A stretch of 64,000 bases of DNA from Chryseobacterium fluminis (GTDB lineage Bacteria; Bacteroidota; Bacteroidia; Flavobacteriales; Weeksellaceae): positions 3,100,001 through 3,164,000 of the forward strand of contig NZ_CP111121.1 of assembly GCF_026314945.1 (NCBI RefSeq), in the 5' to 3' direction. The position numbers and the translations under genes were made by a program. This document shows, one piece after another, positions 52,932 to 61,531 of the stretch (positions are counted from its first letter, which is position 1; the number at the start of each line of letters is the position of its first letter). The notes beneath the pieces were generated by a model. The model searched no databases. It saw only the letters and a list, made by a program, of their open reading frames with translations, and was not told the DNA's origin.

Positions 52932-53636
52932 ATGCTGTTAACGGAACTTACTCAGATTTTATTCGCACAGGTTGCTACCCCTGCAGTAGCTGCAGAAGAT
53001 TTAGAATTTTCATTTTGGAAAATTATGTTTCACGGAGGAGCTTTCGCTAAAATAGTGATGGTAACCGTGTTGCTGTTGGGTGTGTTTTCTCTATACCTGT
53101 TTTTCGAACGCTTTTTCTTTATTAAAAGGTTAACTTCGAAAACAGACTCCAATTTTATGGATAATATCGAAGACTTCATTAAAGAAGGCAAAATAGAAGC
53201 TGCAGCCGATTATTGTAAAAGACAGAATTCCCCGGAGGGAAGAATTCTTGAAAAAGGAATTTCACGACTGGGCCGTCCCGTATCAGATATTGTAAGTGCT
53301 ATGGAATCCCAGGCTCAGGTAGAAGTAGCCAATATGGAGAAAAACCTGAATCTTTTGGCAGTGGTACCCAGTATTGCACCGATGTTGGGTCTTTTGGGAA
53401 CAGTTATCGGGATGATTATTGCATTTTTTAATTTATCTCACGCAAGCGGATCTTTTTCTCCCAAAACATTGTCAGAAGGTATTTATACCGCTTTAGGGCA
53501 AACTGCTGTGGGTCTTGCGGTGGCAATTCCGGCCAACTTTTTCTACAATATTCTTTTAACAAGAATAGACAAATTTGTTCTGAAAGCCCAGAATATGTCA
53601 GGAGAATTTTTAGATCTTATCAACAAACCTTTATAA
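52932..53636 (+). CDS. exbB: MotA/TolQ/ExbB proton channel protein
   Basis: Proton channel subunit that energises TonB at the inner membrane. The 234-residue protein has an N-terminal membrane helix (KIVMVTVLLLGVFSLYLFFE), a cytoplasmic loop and the paired helices LNLLAVVPSIAPMLGLLGTV and GLAVAIPANFFYNILL, the MotA/TolQ/ExbB signature. Its order exbB-exbD-tonB, with spacings of 9 and 32 bases, forms a complete energy-transducing operon. Likely feeds the TonB-dependent receptors. Confidence 0.92.
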   Translation: MLLTELTQILFAQVATPAVAAEDLEFSFWKIMFHGGAFAKIVMVTVLLLGVFSLYLFFERFFFIKRLTSKTDSNFMDNIEDFIKEGKIEAAADYCKRQNSPEGRILEKGISRLGRPVSDIVSAMESQAQVEVANMEKNLNLLAVVPSIAPMLGLLGTVIGMIIAFFNLSHASGSFSPKTLSEGIYTALGQTAVGLAVAIPANFFYNILLTRIDKFVLKAQNMSGEFLDLINKPL

Positions 53637-53645
53637 ATCTTCGGT

Positions 53646-54044
53646 ATGAAAATTCAAAGAAGAAATAAAGCAAATCCTGAATTTAGTCTGGCCGCGATGA
53701 CGGATGTTATCCTTCTGATGCTGATCTTTTTTATGATCACCTCATCTGCAGCCAATCAGAGCGCGATTGATGTAAAATTACCGAAGGCAGGAGCTGTGGA
53801 TGATAATATTCCGAATCCGCTAACGGTAAGCATTAAACCGGACGGAACCTATTTTGTAGATGATAGCCCCGTGGACCGGGTGCAGCTGGAACAGATCATC
53901 GTTGATAAATTAGCCAGTCAGACCAATAAGTCTTTTACTATACGGGCAGATGAAAACACAATGCATAAGGATGTTGTTTTTGCAATGGAGATAGCCGAAA
54001 AGCACAAATTTAATATCGCCATTGCCACAGTTAAGGATAAATAG
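53646..54044 (+). CDS. exbD: ExbD/TolR biopolymer transport protein
   Basis: Partner of ExbB. The 132-residue protein has a short cytoplasmic N-terminus, one membrane helix MTDVILLMLIFFMITSS carrying the proton-path Asp (in AAMTDVI), and a periplasmic C-terminal domain with the expected layout (DKLASQTNKSFTIRADENTM and IAIATVKDK). Length is normal. It begins 9 bases after exbB and precedes tonB. Confidence 0.93.
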   Translation: MKIQRRNKANPEFSLAAMTDVILLMLIFFMITSSAANQSAIDVKLPKAGAVDDNIPNPLTVSIKPDGTYFVDDSPVDRVQLEQIIVDKLASQTNKSFTIRADENTMHKDVVFAMEIAEKHKFNIAIATVKDK

Positions 54045-54076
54045 CAGTCCCGGAATTCCGGAAAAGATCATGTAAG

Positions 54077-54961
54077 ATGAAAAGCCATATTGTAAACAAA
54101 GGAGAGGAAAATAGAGACCGGATTAAAAGTGCATTACTTTCTATCCTGATTTGGTCTGCGATCCTGCTTTTTGTTTTTATCTATAAACTGAAGCCGGAAA
54201 TCGAAAAGGAGCCCGAAGTGGTAACGACAATGCTCGTTAATTTCGGGGACAACAGAAATGGAGAAGGTACTGAGGAACCTGCCGAACAGCCTGGAAGTTT
54301 AGCTGCTGCAAGTGAGGAAGTGACTACGGAGCCTGTAGAAGCTGCTGTTCCTGAAACAAAAGCAGTGATAAAACCGGAACCTGTTCCTGAACCGAAAAAA
54401 ACGGAGGCCAAAGAGAAGGTCATTACGGGAAATAATTCTAAACTAAGCGCACCTAAAAAAGAGGATGCTAAAAAAACAGATAAAAAGTCTGCTACGAGCA
54501 CTTCAGCTACTAAAAATACAAAGAAATCGGGTGCGGTGACAGGAAATTCCAAAACCGGCAACGGCGATGGAAAAGGAAATGCAGCGATTGGAAATTTACT
54601 GGCAGGAAGAGGAAAAAACCCGGGAAATCAGGGTGATGGAAAAGGACCAGGAAATGCAGGTGATCCTCTGGGCGGTGACGGTAATGGAGACAGCAAAGTA
54701 GGAATAGACCGGAAATTAGTTTCCTATATCCCGGGAACAATGGGAAGAGGCGGTGCGCAGCCTGCTAACAGCTGTACGGCAAGCGGAACAATCACCATAG
54801 CCTACACTGTGGATAAAGCCGGAAATGTTGTCTCTGCAAGAAGATCGGGAGGAACTTCAGATCCCTGCATCAGTTCAAACGCGGTAGCTTGGGTGAAGAA
54901 ATATGTAAAAGCCGAAAAAGCCAGTACATCATCTACAGGAACCTATAAAATTACCTTCTAA
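54077..54961 (+). CDS. tonB: TonB-family energy transducer
   Basis: Links ExbBD to outer-membrane receptors. The 294-residue protein has an N-terminal membrane anchor (LLSILIWSAILLFVFIYKL), a long Pro/Glu/Lys spacer (KPEPVPEPKKTEAKEK), a Gly/Asn/Lys-rich linker (GDGKGNAAIGNLLAGRGKNP), and a C-terminal domain of about 80 residues (SCTASGTITIAYTVDKAGN ... TGTYKITF) of the TonB-like sort. Two cysteines in the C-terminal domain could form a disulfide. The unusually long linker is common in Bacteroidota versions. Last gene of the exbBD-tonB operon. Confidence 0.85.
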   Translation: MKSHIVNKGEENRDRIKSALLSILIWSAILLFVFIYKLKPEIEKEPEVVTTMLVNFGDNRNGEGTEEPAEQPGSLAAASEEVTTEPVEAAVPETKAVIKPEPVPEPKKTEAKEKVITGNNSKLSAPKKEDAKKTDKKSATSTSATKNTKKSGAVTGNSKTGNGDGKGNAAIGNLLAGRGKNPGNQGDGKGPGNAGDPLGGDGNGDSKVGIDRKLVSYIPGTMGRGGAQPANSCTASGTITIAYTVDKAGNVVSARRSGGTSDPCISSNAVAWVKKYVKAEKASTSSTGTYKITF

Positions 54962-54967
54962 AAATAC

Positions 54968-54993
54968 AAAGCGCTTTATTCAAGTGCTTTTTT
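54968..54993 (+). terminator. Intrinsic terminator after tonB
   Basis: Stem AAAGCGCTT (54968-54976) with AAGTGCTTT (54982-54990), one G-T pair, then a T-tract; it overlaps the end of the converging gene at 54976. Confidence 0.7.
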
Positions 54994-55368
54994 TATTTCC
55001 GAGATTCTGTTGATAACCGGGAGCGCAAAGATCCCGCTGGTTTGAAGATAAAGCTCATAAAATGTCTTGGCTTTGTCTAAAAACTCATTATCTTTCTCTC
55101 CCCGGCCTTTGAAATAGAAAAGGTTTCCTAACATCTCGTAATAATCTTTGTGGTCTCTTTCCTGCCTTTCATTCACGATTTCTATGATTTCCTCCTTGGA
55201 TTTCAGTGAAAGGGTCGTGAAGTCAAATTTGAAAATATCTCTCATTAAAGAATCGAAGTCCAGTTCTTTCTGCATTAAGCTTTCTTCAGGTTTGTCTAAA
55301 ATCAGTTTTTCCAGTGCCTGACTTAACTGGCGTATGAGTCTTAAAGTGAATTCTTTATCTGTTATCAT
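54976..55368 (-). CDS. Hypothetical helical protein (DUF6483-like)
   Basis: A 130-residue, probably all-helical cytoplasmic protein. The opening MITDKEFTLRLIRQLSQALEKL resembles DUF6483 proteins from memory; the rest is charged helices such as KSKEEIIEIVNERQERDHKD and a short TPR-like stretch EFLDKAKTFYELYLQT. Function unknown. Single gene on the minus strand, its 3' end in the tonB terminator. Confidence 0.6.
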   Translation of the reverse strand: MITDKEFTLRLIRQLSQALEKLILDKPEESLMQKELDFDSLMRDIFKFDFTTLSLKSKEEIIEIVNERQERDHKDYYEMLGNLFYFKGRGEKDNEFLDKAKTFYELYLQTSGIFALPVINRISEIKKALE

Positions 55369-55457
55369 AATTGATTTAAAGTTTTATGTTTAAAGTTATT
55401 AGTGGTTTCGGAAATCTCAATCACTAAGTTGTTTTCTGATTAAAAGAATTTATATAC

Positions 55458-55492
55458 ACGGGCGGTGGCTGAGGTTCTCGAAGCCTCCCGTA
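55458..55492. repeat. GC-rich hairpin, possible interspersed repeat and terminator
   Basis: ACGGG/CCCGT outer stem around an inner GAGGTTC/GAAGCCTC hairpin. The words GGTGGCTGAGG and TCGAAGCC recall interspersed hairpins known in many flavobacteria (from memory). It sits just after the SpmAB-like gene on the minus strand and may terminate it. Confidence 0.4.
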
Positions 55493-55497
55493 TTTAT

Positions 55498-56901
55498 TTA
55501 AGCAAAGAAAAGATGCGCCAGGATAATCGCTGTAATAACACCTACCAGATCCGCTAAAAGCATAGCAATTACCGTATATCTGGTGTTCTTTACAGCTACT
55601 GCCCCAAAATAAACGGCAATCACGTAAAACGTCGTATCTGAGCTTCCTTGAAGAACTGCCGCTAATTTCCCCTGGAAACTATCCGGACCGAAAGTAGCCA
55701 TCGTATCCATCATCATTCCACGTGCTCCTGAACCGGATAATGGCTTGATTAAAGCAGTGGGAAGTCCGTCTACAAATCTTGCATCTAAATTGGAAGCATT
55801 GGCAACCCATTTCATTCCGTCAATAATGACTTCAAAAACGCCTGAAGTCCTAAGAAGTGAGATAGCGATTAACATCCCAACCAAATATGGAATAATTTTC
55901 ACACTTGTAGTAAAACCTTCTTTTGCTCCATCTACAAAAGCTTCAAAAACATTGATTTTTTTATAAACAGCTCCCAGTATAATCGCGAGGAAAATGAATA
56001 GAATTAGTCCATTACTCAAAACCTGACTGAATATATCTAAAGCTTCTTTACTCAATCCCGTAAGATACCAAACCAGAGCGCCAATCAATACAGAAATTCC
56101 TCCAATGTAGGCTAAAAGAACAGGTTTTAAGAGATTTATTTTTTGATAAACAGAAACTATAATCATTGCAGCCAACGTCGCCGCAAAAGTAGCAATCATA
56201 CAATACAGGAAAATATCCGTCGGGTTTTTAGACCCGGCAGAGGATCTCAGGGCGATAATCGAAACCGGAATCAAAGTCATTCCTCCGGCATGAAGGCAGA
56301 GAAACATGATTTGTGAATTACTCGCCGTATCTTTATTTGGATTTAAGCTTTGAAGACTTTCCATCGCTTTTAATCCAAAAGGAGTCGCAGCATTATCCAA
56401 ACCCAGAAGATTCGCACTAAAATTCATCAGCATATGTCCAAAAGCCGGGTGATCTTTCGGAATTTCAGGGAATAATTTAGAAAAAAATGGTTGAATTAAT
56501 CGGCTTAAAAGATTGATTCCGCCTGCTTTTTCTGCAATACTCATGAAACCCATGAACAGTGCCATGATTCCAATCAATCCCAAACAGATTTTTACTGCAG
56601 TTTCGGAAGTGCCGATTACGCCGTCTGTTTCCTGAACACGGTAAACTTTTACATCTTGTCTTAAAGAATCGGTTCTATAATGAATTCGGTTGTCTTCAAA
56701 ACTGTTTTTTTTCATCAGACTATCCCGAACAATCGGTTCAACAACACTCATCTTTTGTGTTGCGATTTTTACCGTATCACCACCTTTTCCTACCACCATA
56801 TCATTGAAAATGGTTTTGTAGTGGCTTGATGAAACGTATTTTATACTGGCAATGGCAATAGCTATGATAATAAAAGCCGACCAAATTCTGCTGAGAACCA
56901 T
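55498..56901 (-). CDS. Fused SpmA/SpmB-like nucleoside recognition domain membrane protein
   Basis: A 467-residue polytopic membrane protein with two gate (nucleoside recognition) domains. The first, around 90-220, has ICLGLIGIMALFMGFMSIAE and GLDNAATPFGLKAMESL; the second, around 325-430, has VKIIPYLVGMLIAISLLRTSG and GARGMMMDTMATFGPDSF. This is a fusion of SpmA- and SpmB-like parts, common in Bacteroidota, which do not form spores; the transported substrate is unknown. An N-terminal helix is followed by a periplasmic insert (residues 25-85). The gene is single. Confidence 0.88.
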   Translation of the reverse strand: MVLSRIWSAFIIIAIAIASIKYVSSSHYKTIFNDMVVGKGGDTVKIATQKMSVVEPIVRDSLMKKNSFEDNRIHYRTDSLRQDVKVYRVQETDGVIGTSETAVKICLGLIGIMALFMGFMSIAEKAGGINLLSRLIQPFFSKLFPEIPKDHPAFGHMLMNFSANLLGLDNAATPFGLKAMESLQSLNPNKDTASNSQIMFLCLHAGGMTLIPVSIIALRSSAGSKNPTDIFLYCMIATFAATLAAMIIVSVYQKINLLKPVLLAYIGGISVLIGALVWYLTGLSKEALDIFSQVLSNGLILFIFLAIILGAVYKKINVFEAFVDGAKEGFTTSVKIIPYLVGMLIAISLLRTSGVFEVIIDGMKWVANASNLDARFVDGLPTALIKPLSGSGARGMMMDTMATFGPDSFQGKLAAVLQGSSDTTFYVIAVYFGAVAVKNTRYTVIAMLLADLVGVITAIILAHLFFA

Positions 56902-56970
56902 TTTATTGAATTAAGATTGTTTAAACTTATCAAAAAAACTTCAGATTACAAAGAGGGGATGAATTTTTAA

Positions 56971-57140
56971 GTCATTGCCAGGCATGAAATAACGAAGTAA
57001 TCTTTTAATATTAGTAGGAACGTGCTAAAGCCGATTTAAAGAATGACGGGTATCAAAATTGGCTCTGGCCAAAACATAGATGAATAAAAGGTTTATTAAA
57101 ATAGATTCTTCACTCTGCATTCGCCTCGTTCAGAATGACA
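56971..57140. repeat. Degenerate interspersed repeat sequences
   Basis: GTCATTGCCAGGCATG ... AACGAAGTAATCT (56971-57003) and AGATTCTTCACTCTGC followed by CTCGTTCAGAATGACA (57103-57140) resemble two halves of an interspersed repeat found in many bacterial genomes (GTCATTGCGAGGAACGAAGC type). Both copies are eroded. No gene lies in this 270-base gap. Confidence 0.4.
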
Positions 57141-57172
57141 ACTATATGTTAACCGTCAATATAAAAAACATA

Positions 57173-57685
57173 TTATTTTTCATCCAGGTAAACCAAAAAT
57201 CCGTCAAAATCATCATCCAGTTTCTTTAAAACTTTGGCTTCCTTCATTTTTTTCTCAAGACCATCAATAAAAAAACTTTTCTCAAAAAACTGGCGGTGTG
57301 TTCCCGGTAAAAGTTCCATGAAATAATCCATTCCGATCTTATTGTTATGAAGATCCATTTTGGTTTCTAATGGCTTGTTCGGAAACAGTTCTTCATGAAG
57401 ATCTGTGATTCTTTTACAGAATTTAAGAGCTTTCTTTGGAGAGGAAACCTTGCAGCAGTACATCATGATGAGCGCGCACCACAATGCATGTCTGAAAGAA
57501 TTTCCTATACCATTGTTGGATGCGGTCTTGGGAAACTTTTTCTGCGCAATGGTAAATGCCTGTAATGTCGCATGAAAGCTCAGCAAAGAAAATAAGGGGT
57601 GGGGCAGAACCAGCGATAAAAGACGCATGATCTTTTTAAAGCTCATACTTCTGACGGTATTGATAAATATCCTGAATGTCCTCAT
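57173..57685 (-). CDS. Hypothetical protein (DUF6973-like)
   Basis: A 170-residue, mainly helical protein. Segments NGIGNSFRHALWCALIMM and MDLHNNKIGMDYFMELL resemble DUF6973 from memory, with His and Asn residues that could be catalytic or metal-binding; this is not established. The first 30 residues are basic and hydrophobic (LRLLSLVLPHPLFSLLSFHA) but not a clear signal peptide. It lies downstream of accD on the same strand, separated by a terminator. Confidence 0.6.
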   Translation of the reverse strand: MRTFRIFINTVRSMSFKKIMRLLSLVLPHPLFSLLSFHATLQAFTIAQKKFPKTASNNGIGNSFRHALWCALIMMYCCKVSSPKKALKFCKRITDLHEELFPNKPLETKMDLHNNKIGMDYFMELLPGTHRQFFEKSFFIDGLEKKMKEAKVLKKLDDDFDGFLVYLDEK

Positions 57686-57692
57686 AAATAAA

Positions 57693-57723
57693 AATCTCTC
57701 CCCAATTAGAGAGAGATTGTATT
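57693..57723 (-). terminator. Terminator after accD
   Basis: Stem AATCTCTC (57693-57700) with GAGAGATT (57711-57718); on the minus strand it is followed by five T. Confidence 0.65.
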
Positions 57724-57739
57724 GTATTGATTAGAAAAT

Positions 57740-58594
57740 TTAAGCGTTTACAGCCAATAAGTTAACTGTTTTAGCGACTGTATCTCTGATTTCAGTTCTC
57801 TTGACAATGAAGTCAACAAACCCTTTTTCCTGTAGGAATTCAGAAGTCTGGAAACCTTCAGGTAAATCTCTTCCGATTGTCTCACGGATCACTCTCGGGC
57901 CTGCAAAGCCGATTAATGCTTTAGGTTCGGCCATGATGATATCTGCTGTCATTGCAAAAGAAGCCGTGATCCCCCCGAATGTAGGGTCACAAAGATAAGC
58001 AATGTACAGAAGTCCGGCTTCTGAAAGCTGAGCTAATTTAGCCTGTACTTTAGCCAGCTGCATTAAAGAATAGGTGGCTTCCTGCATTCTCGCTCCTCCA
58101 GACTGACAGATAATCATATACGGTAGCTTGTGTTCAATACAGTAATCTATTGCTCTTCTGATTTTTTCTCCCATCACAGAACCTAACGATCCTCCGATAA
58201 AGGCGAAATCCATACAGGAAACGACCATTCTGGTTCCTTTGACAGTACCCACAGCGTTTCTGATAGAATCCGTTAATTTTGTTTTAGCCTTTACTTCCTT
58301 TAAACGGTCAGCATAAGCCTTTGTGTCCTTGAAAGTAAGGATATCTATACTTTCAACATGAGCATCCAGTTCAGTAAATTTACCTTCATCAAAAAGGATG
58401 TCAAAAAATTCTGCACTTCCTATCCTTACATGAAATCCATCTTCAGGAGAAACATAATTGTTTCTTTTAAGTTCGTCATTCTCAACTATTTTTCCTGACG
58501 GAGTCTGATGCCAAAGACCTTTGGGAACATCCTTTTTTTCATCAGTAGAGGTTGTTATGTTTTTTGCCTGTCTTTTAAACCACTCGAATGCCAT
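57740..58594 (-). CDS. accD: Acetyl-CoA carboxylase carboxyltransferase subunit beta
   Basis: Moves the carboxyl group from biotin to acetyl-CoA to make malonyl-CoA. The 284-residue protein has the carboxyltransferase core: [51 protein letters not shown] and [13 protein letters not shown]. The N-terminal zinc ribbon is missing; the corresponding part reads [20 protein letters not shown] with no cysteine, a Bacteroidota trait. ATG 58594 (MAFEWFKRQ) is the start; the longer frame upstream is spurious. It follows fbaA, separated by an inverted repeat. Confidence 0.93.
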   Translation of the reverse strand: MAFEWFKRQAKNITTSTDEKKDVPKGLWHQTPSGKIVENDELKRNNYVSPEDGFHVRIGSAEFFDILFDEGKFTELDAHVESIDILTFKDTKAYADRLKEVKAKTKLTDSIRNAVGTVKGTRMVVSCMDFAFIGGSLGSVMGEKIRRAIDYCIEHKLPYMIICQSGGARMQEATYSLMQLAKVQAKLAQLSEAGLLYIAYLCDPTFGGITASFAMTADIIMAEPKALIGFAGPRVIRETIGRDLPEGFQTSEFLQEKGFVDFIVKRTEIRDTVAKTVNLLAVNA

Positions 58595-58623
58595 ATTGTC
58601 TGTATTAATGTACATTGTAGAAT

Positions 58624-58664
58624 GTAAAATGTATAAGAGCACCGGAGTATCTTATACATTTTAC
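58624..58664. repeat. 15-base inverted repeat between fbaA and accD
   Basis: GTAAAATGTATAAGA (58624-58638) and its perfect complement (58650-58664) with an 11-base loop. No T-tract follows, so it may be a regulator site, RNA stem or processing signal rather than a terminator. Confidence 0.55.
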
Positions 58665-58674
58665 TTTTACAAAA

Positions 58675-59745
58675 TTATTTTAAAGTATTTACGTTATTTA
58701 AATCTTCAAACGCTTTTACCAGTCTTGCCGAGAAAGTTTCTTCACCTTTTCTCATCCAGCCTCTCGGGTCGTAAAATTTCTTGTTCGGTTTTTCTTCCCC
58801 TTCAGGATTTCCGATCTGAGTCCTTAAATAATCAATATTGTCGATCATATAGTCTCTGATTCCTTCTGTATAAGCGAACTGAAGATCAGTATCAATGTTC
58901 ATCTTGATTACTCCGTAGTCGATGGCTTCTCTGATCTCTTCTAAAGTAGATCCCGAACCTCCGTGGAATACAAAGTTTACAGGCTTTTCACCGGTTCCGA
59001 ATTTCTCCTGAACATATTTCTGAGAGTTATCAAGGATTTTCGGAGTAAGGACTACGTTTCCTGGCTTATATACCCCGTGTACGTTTCCGAAGGCTGCTGC
59101 AACAGTAAAATTATCAGAAATGGCTTTCAGCTTTTCATACGTATAAGCAATATCTTCCGGTTGAGTATATAATTTCGAATTATCTACATCCGAATTATCA
59201 ACACCGTCTTCCTCACCTCCTGTAACCCCGATTTCAACCTCTAATGTCATCTGCATTTTGGCCATTCTTTCAAAGTACTGAGCTGAAATCTCCAGATTCT
59301 CTTCCAAAGATTCTTCAGAAAGATCCAGCATGTGAGAAGAATATAATGTTTTTCCTGTCTGCTTGTAGTGCTCTTCACTGGCATCCAGTAATCCGTCGAT
59401 CCAAGGCAATAATTTCTTTGCTGCGTGATCGGTGTGAAGAATTACAGTAGCTCCGTATGCTTCTGCAAGAGTATGAATGTGTTTTGCGCCTGCAACTGCT
59501 CCTAAGATTGCAGCTTTCTGCCCGTCGTTGCCTAATCCTTTTCCTGCATTGTAAGCAGCTCCACCATTAGAAAACTGAATAATAACAGGTGAGTTTAGTC
59601 TTGCTGCAGTTTCCATAACCGCATTTACGTTGCTTGAACCAATTACGTTTACTGCCGGTAATGCAAATTTATTTTCTTTAGCATGCTGAAAAATATCAGT
59701 AACTAATTGACCTGTGGCAACTCCTGCCGGGAAAATTCTGCTCAT
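58675..59745 (-). CDS. fbaA: Fructose-bisphosphate aldolase class II
   Basis: Splits fructose-1,6-bisphosphate in glycolysis and makes it in gluconeogenesis. The 356-residue length is normal for class IIA. Zinc and active-site motifs are seen: LHTDHAAKKLLPWIDGLLDA, EVEIGVTGGEEDGVDNS and FHGGSGSTLEEIREAIDYG, and the end KKFYDPRGWMRKGEETFSAR. Start ATG 59745. It is directly followed on the same strand by accD. Confidence 0.95.
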   Translation of the reverse strand: MSRIFPAGVATGQLVTDIFQHAKENKFALPAVNVIGSSNVNAVMETAARLNSPVIIQFSNGGAAYNAGKGLGNDGQKAAILGAVAGAKHIHTLAEAYGATVILHTDHAAKKLLPWIDGLLDASEEHYKQTGKTLYSSHMLDLSEESLEENLEISAQYFERMAKMQMTLEVEIGVTGGEEDGVDNSDVDNSKLYTQPEDIAYTYEKLKAISDNFTVAAAFGNVHGVYKPGNVVLTPKILDNSQKYVQEKFGTGEKPVNFVFHGGSGSTLEEIREAIDYGVIKMNIDTDLQFAYTEGIRDYMIDNIDYLRTQIGNPEGEEKPNKKFYDPRGWMRKGEETFSARLVKAFEDLNNVNTLK

Positions 59746-59817
59746 GTTTTACTTTTTAATATAAATTATTAGGGTGTTTTTTAAATTCCTGTAAAGGTAA
59801 TAATTTTTAAGCTATTG

Positions 59818-60684
59818 TTAATTTCTTTTGTCCCTTCCCCAAAGTAACTTCTGGCGGATGGTCTCATAGAAGCTCAGATTGTTGGGCTGTACCAGAAGGA
59901 TCTGGAAACTGGCCTTTCTGACGATGATCTCTTTATCGGTTTCTATATGGATCAGCCGGGAGTCCAGAGAAAGAGAATACTGTGAAACCCTGCTTTCCAC
60001 TTTGAATTTAATTTCAACGCGGTCGTTCACCACCAAAGGTCTTACATTAAGATTGTGAGGGGCGATCGGGGTAATCACAAAGTTTTCATTATTCGGGGAA
60101 ATGATCGGTCCGCCACAGCTTAAAGAATAAGCAGTAGAACCTGTAGGAGTAGAAACGATAACACCGTCTCCCCAGAAAACATTTAAAAACTCATCATTAA
60201 TATAAGAATCCACCGTAATCATGGATGTGGTCTCCTTTCTTGAAACAGTTACATCATTCAGGGCATAGGGGAAAAAACCTTCCAGTTCGGGAGAAACCAC
60301 CTGGATGACAGAGCGTCGGCTTGTTTTTACATCTCCTCTTAAGATAGAATCCAGCTCTTTGAACGCTTCTTCTTTGGTGAAGCTTGCCAGAAATCCGAGT
60401 CTTCCGGTATTAACACCTACGATAGGAATCTCAAGATCTTCAATAAAAGTAAGAGAATTTACAATCGTTCCGTCTCCTCCGAAAGTGAAAAAAAGATCCA
60501 CCTCTTTATCCAGAAGATCCTGTTTGCTGTTAAAGGTTTCAAATATTTTTGAAAACTGAAGGGCTTCAGCCATTTCATCATACAAAACAGATTTTACGCC
60601 TCTGTTTTCAAGTTCTGAAACAAATTTGCTTAAATATAAAAAAGTATCTAGATCTTTTTTCTGAGAATAGATGGCTGCCTTCAT
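59818..60684 (-). CDS. nadK: NAD kinase
   Basis: Phosphorylates NAD to NADP. The 288-residue protein has TFGGDGTIVNSL (GGDG motif, around residue 71-74), GVNTGRLGFLASF, VTVSRKETTSMITVD and WGDGVIVSTPTGSTAYSLSCGGPI, the conserved NadK motifs. It starts at ATG 60684, 6 bases after the CBS-domain gene stop, so the two are co-transcribed, a pairing often seen in Bacteroidota. Confidence 0.95.
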   Translation of the reverse strand: MKAAIYSQKKDLDTFLYLSKFVSELENRGVKSVLYDEMAEALQFSKIFETFNSKQDLLDKEVDLFFTFGGDGTIVNSLTFIEDLEIPIVGVNTGRLGFLASFTKEEAFKELDSILRGDVKTSRRSVIQVVSPELEGFFPYALNDVTVSRKETTSMITVDSYINDEFLNVFWGDGVIVSTPTGSTAYSLSCGGPIISPNNENFVITPIAPHNLNVRPLVVNDRVEIKFKVESRVSQYSLSLDSRLIHIETDKEIIVRKASFQILLVQPNNLSFYETIRQKLLWGRDKRN

Positions 60685-60690
60685 TTAGTT

Positions 60691-61341
60691 TTATATTTCT
60701 ATGAATTTTTGGAAAAAACCGAATCTGTCATCGAACAGATCTGATTTCTCATCAGAGTAATACTTCTGTACGATCCGATAATCATACCGGTCGAATGTTT
60801 CATCAATAGAACTCAGATTTTCATTGCTGATCTTTACGGTTACATGAATCAGCTCATCGGACATGAAACTGATAAATGCACCGTAAAATTTAGAGTTGTT
60901 GCTTTCTACGATATTCGCGATCTCTGTCATAGAGTATCTTCTGGAGGGAACTTCTACGGTGAGAATAGCTCCCGATTCCGAAAACAGAGGATATTTTGAA
61001 AAATCCTGAAAAATGTCTTCACAGCTGATGTACCCCAGATATTTTTCGGCCTTATTGATTACAGGGACCACATTGGCATTGAAGGTATGAAACAAACGTA
61101 TGCTGTCCATAATATTATGGTCTTCAAGAATAGCAAACCGCTCGATCTGGTGTTCCAGATCTTTCAGCGTTCCTTCTTCTTCATAAAGGAAATCCTGCGC
61201 CAAAGCTCCGTAAAAATGATGGGATTTTTTAACGAAAACATGTGAATATCCAAAGTCCTCTAACATGTTTCTTGCTGATTCTATAGAGTCAGTCAGGCTA
61301 AAACACGGGAAATCTTTTGAGATATAGTCCTTGATAAACAT
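60691..61341 (-). CDS. CBS domain-containing protein
   Basis: A 216-residue protein with two CBS modules (about 5-60 and 70-130): FSLTDSIESARNMLEDFGYSH, and FAILEDHNIMDSIRLFHTFN followed by VVPVINKAEKYLGYIS. The C-terminal part (140-216, with EVPSRRYSMTEIANIVESNN) resembles an ACT-like domain. CBS pairs bind adenosine nucleotides; given its coupling to nadK it may sense adenylate or NAD status, which is inference. Start ATG 61341. Confidence 0.85.
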   Translation of the reverse strand: MFIKDYISKDFPCFSLTDSIESARNMLEDFGYSHVFVKKSHHFYGALAQDFLYEEEGTLKDLEHQIERFAILEDHNIMDSIRLFHTFNANVVPVINKAEKYLGYISCEDIFQDFSKYPLFSESGAILTVEVPSRRYSMTEIANIVESNNSKFYGAFISFMSDELIHVTVKISNENLSSIDETFDRYDYRIVQKYYSDEKSDLFDDRFGFFQKFIEI

Positions 61342-61425
61342 TGTGCTAATTTATAAAAAATTAAACGAATCCTATTTGTAATATTAAAGTTTTTTTTCTC
61401 AAAAAATAAAAAATGAGCTCCAAAA

Positions 61426-61456
61426 TTTGTTTGTGTTTAAAAAAAAAGTATCTTTG
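61426..61456 (+). promoter_or_regulatory. Strong consensus promoter without a coding gene downstream
   Basis: TTTG (61426-61429), 19-base spacer, TATCTTTG (61449-61456) on the plus strand. Transcription would start near 61462. No plus-strand gene follows; a terminator comes at 61493. Confidence 0.6.
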
Positions 61457-61461
61457 TCGCC

Positions 61462-61531
61462 TTTCATTTTTACTTTTTATTAGATTTATTTCAAACTGCA
61501 CTGTCTATAAGACATATGCAGTTTTTTTATT
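61462..61531 (+). ncRNA. Candidate small RNA (promoter to terminator, about 65-70 nt)
   Basis: The consensus promoter at 61426-61456 is followed by a 30-base AT-rich stretch and then the intrinsic terminator at 61493-61531, so a short transcript is predicted with no open frame of note. The 5' part is U-rich. Its genomic place is between two minus-strand genes, and the terminator touches the 3' end of the TrmH-type gene. Not matched to any RNA family I know. Confidence 0.4.
61493..61531 (+). terminator. Intrinsic terminator
   Basis: Outer stem AAACTGCA (61493-61500) with TGCAGTTT (61517-61524), inner TGTC/GACA, then T7-A-T4. The T-tract is on the plus strand, so it ends plus-strand transcripts. 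Confidence 0.75.

Noticed and set aside
55498..56901. Sporulation gene
   Set aside because: Resembles SpmA/SpmB, but such fused proteins occur in non-sporing Bacteroidota and no other sporulation genes are present.
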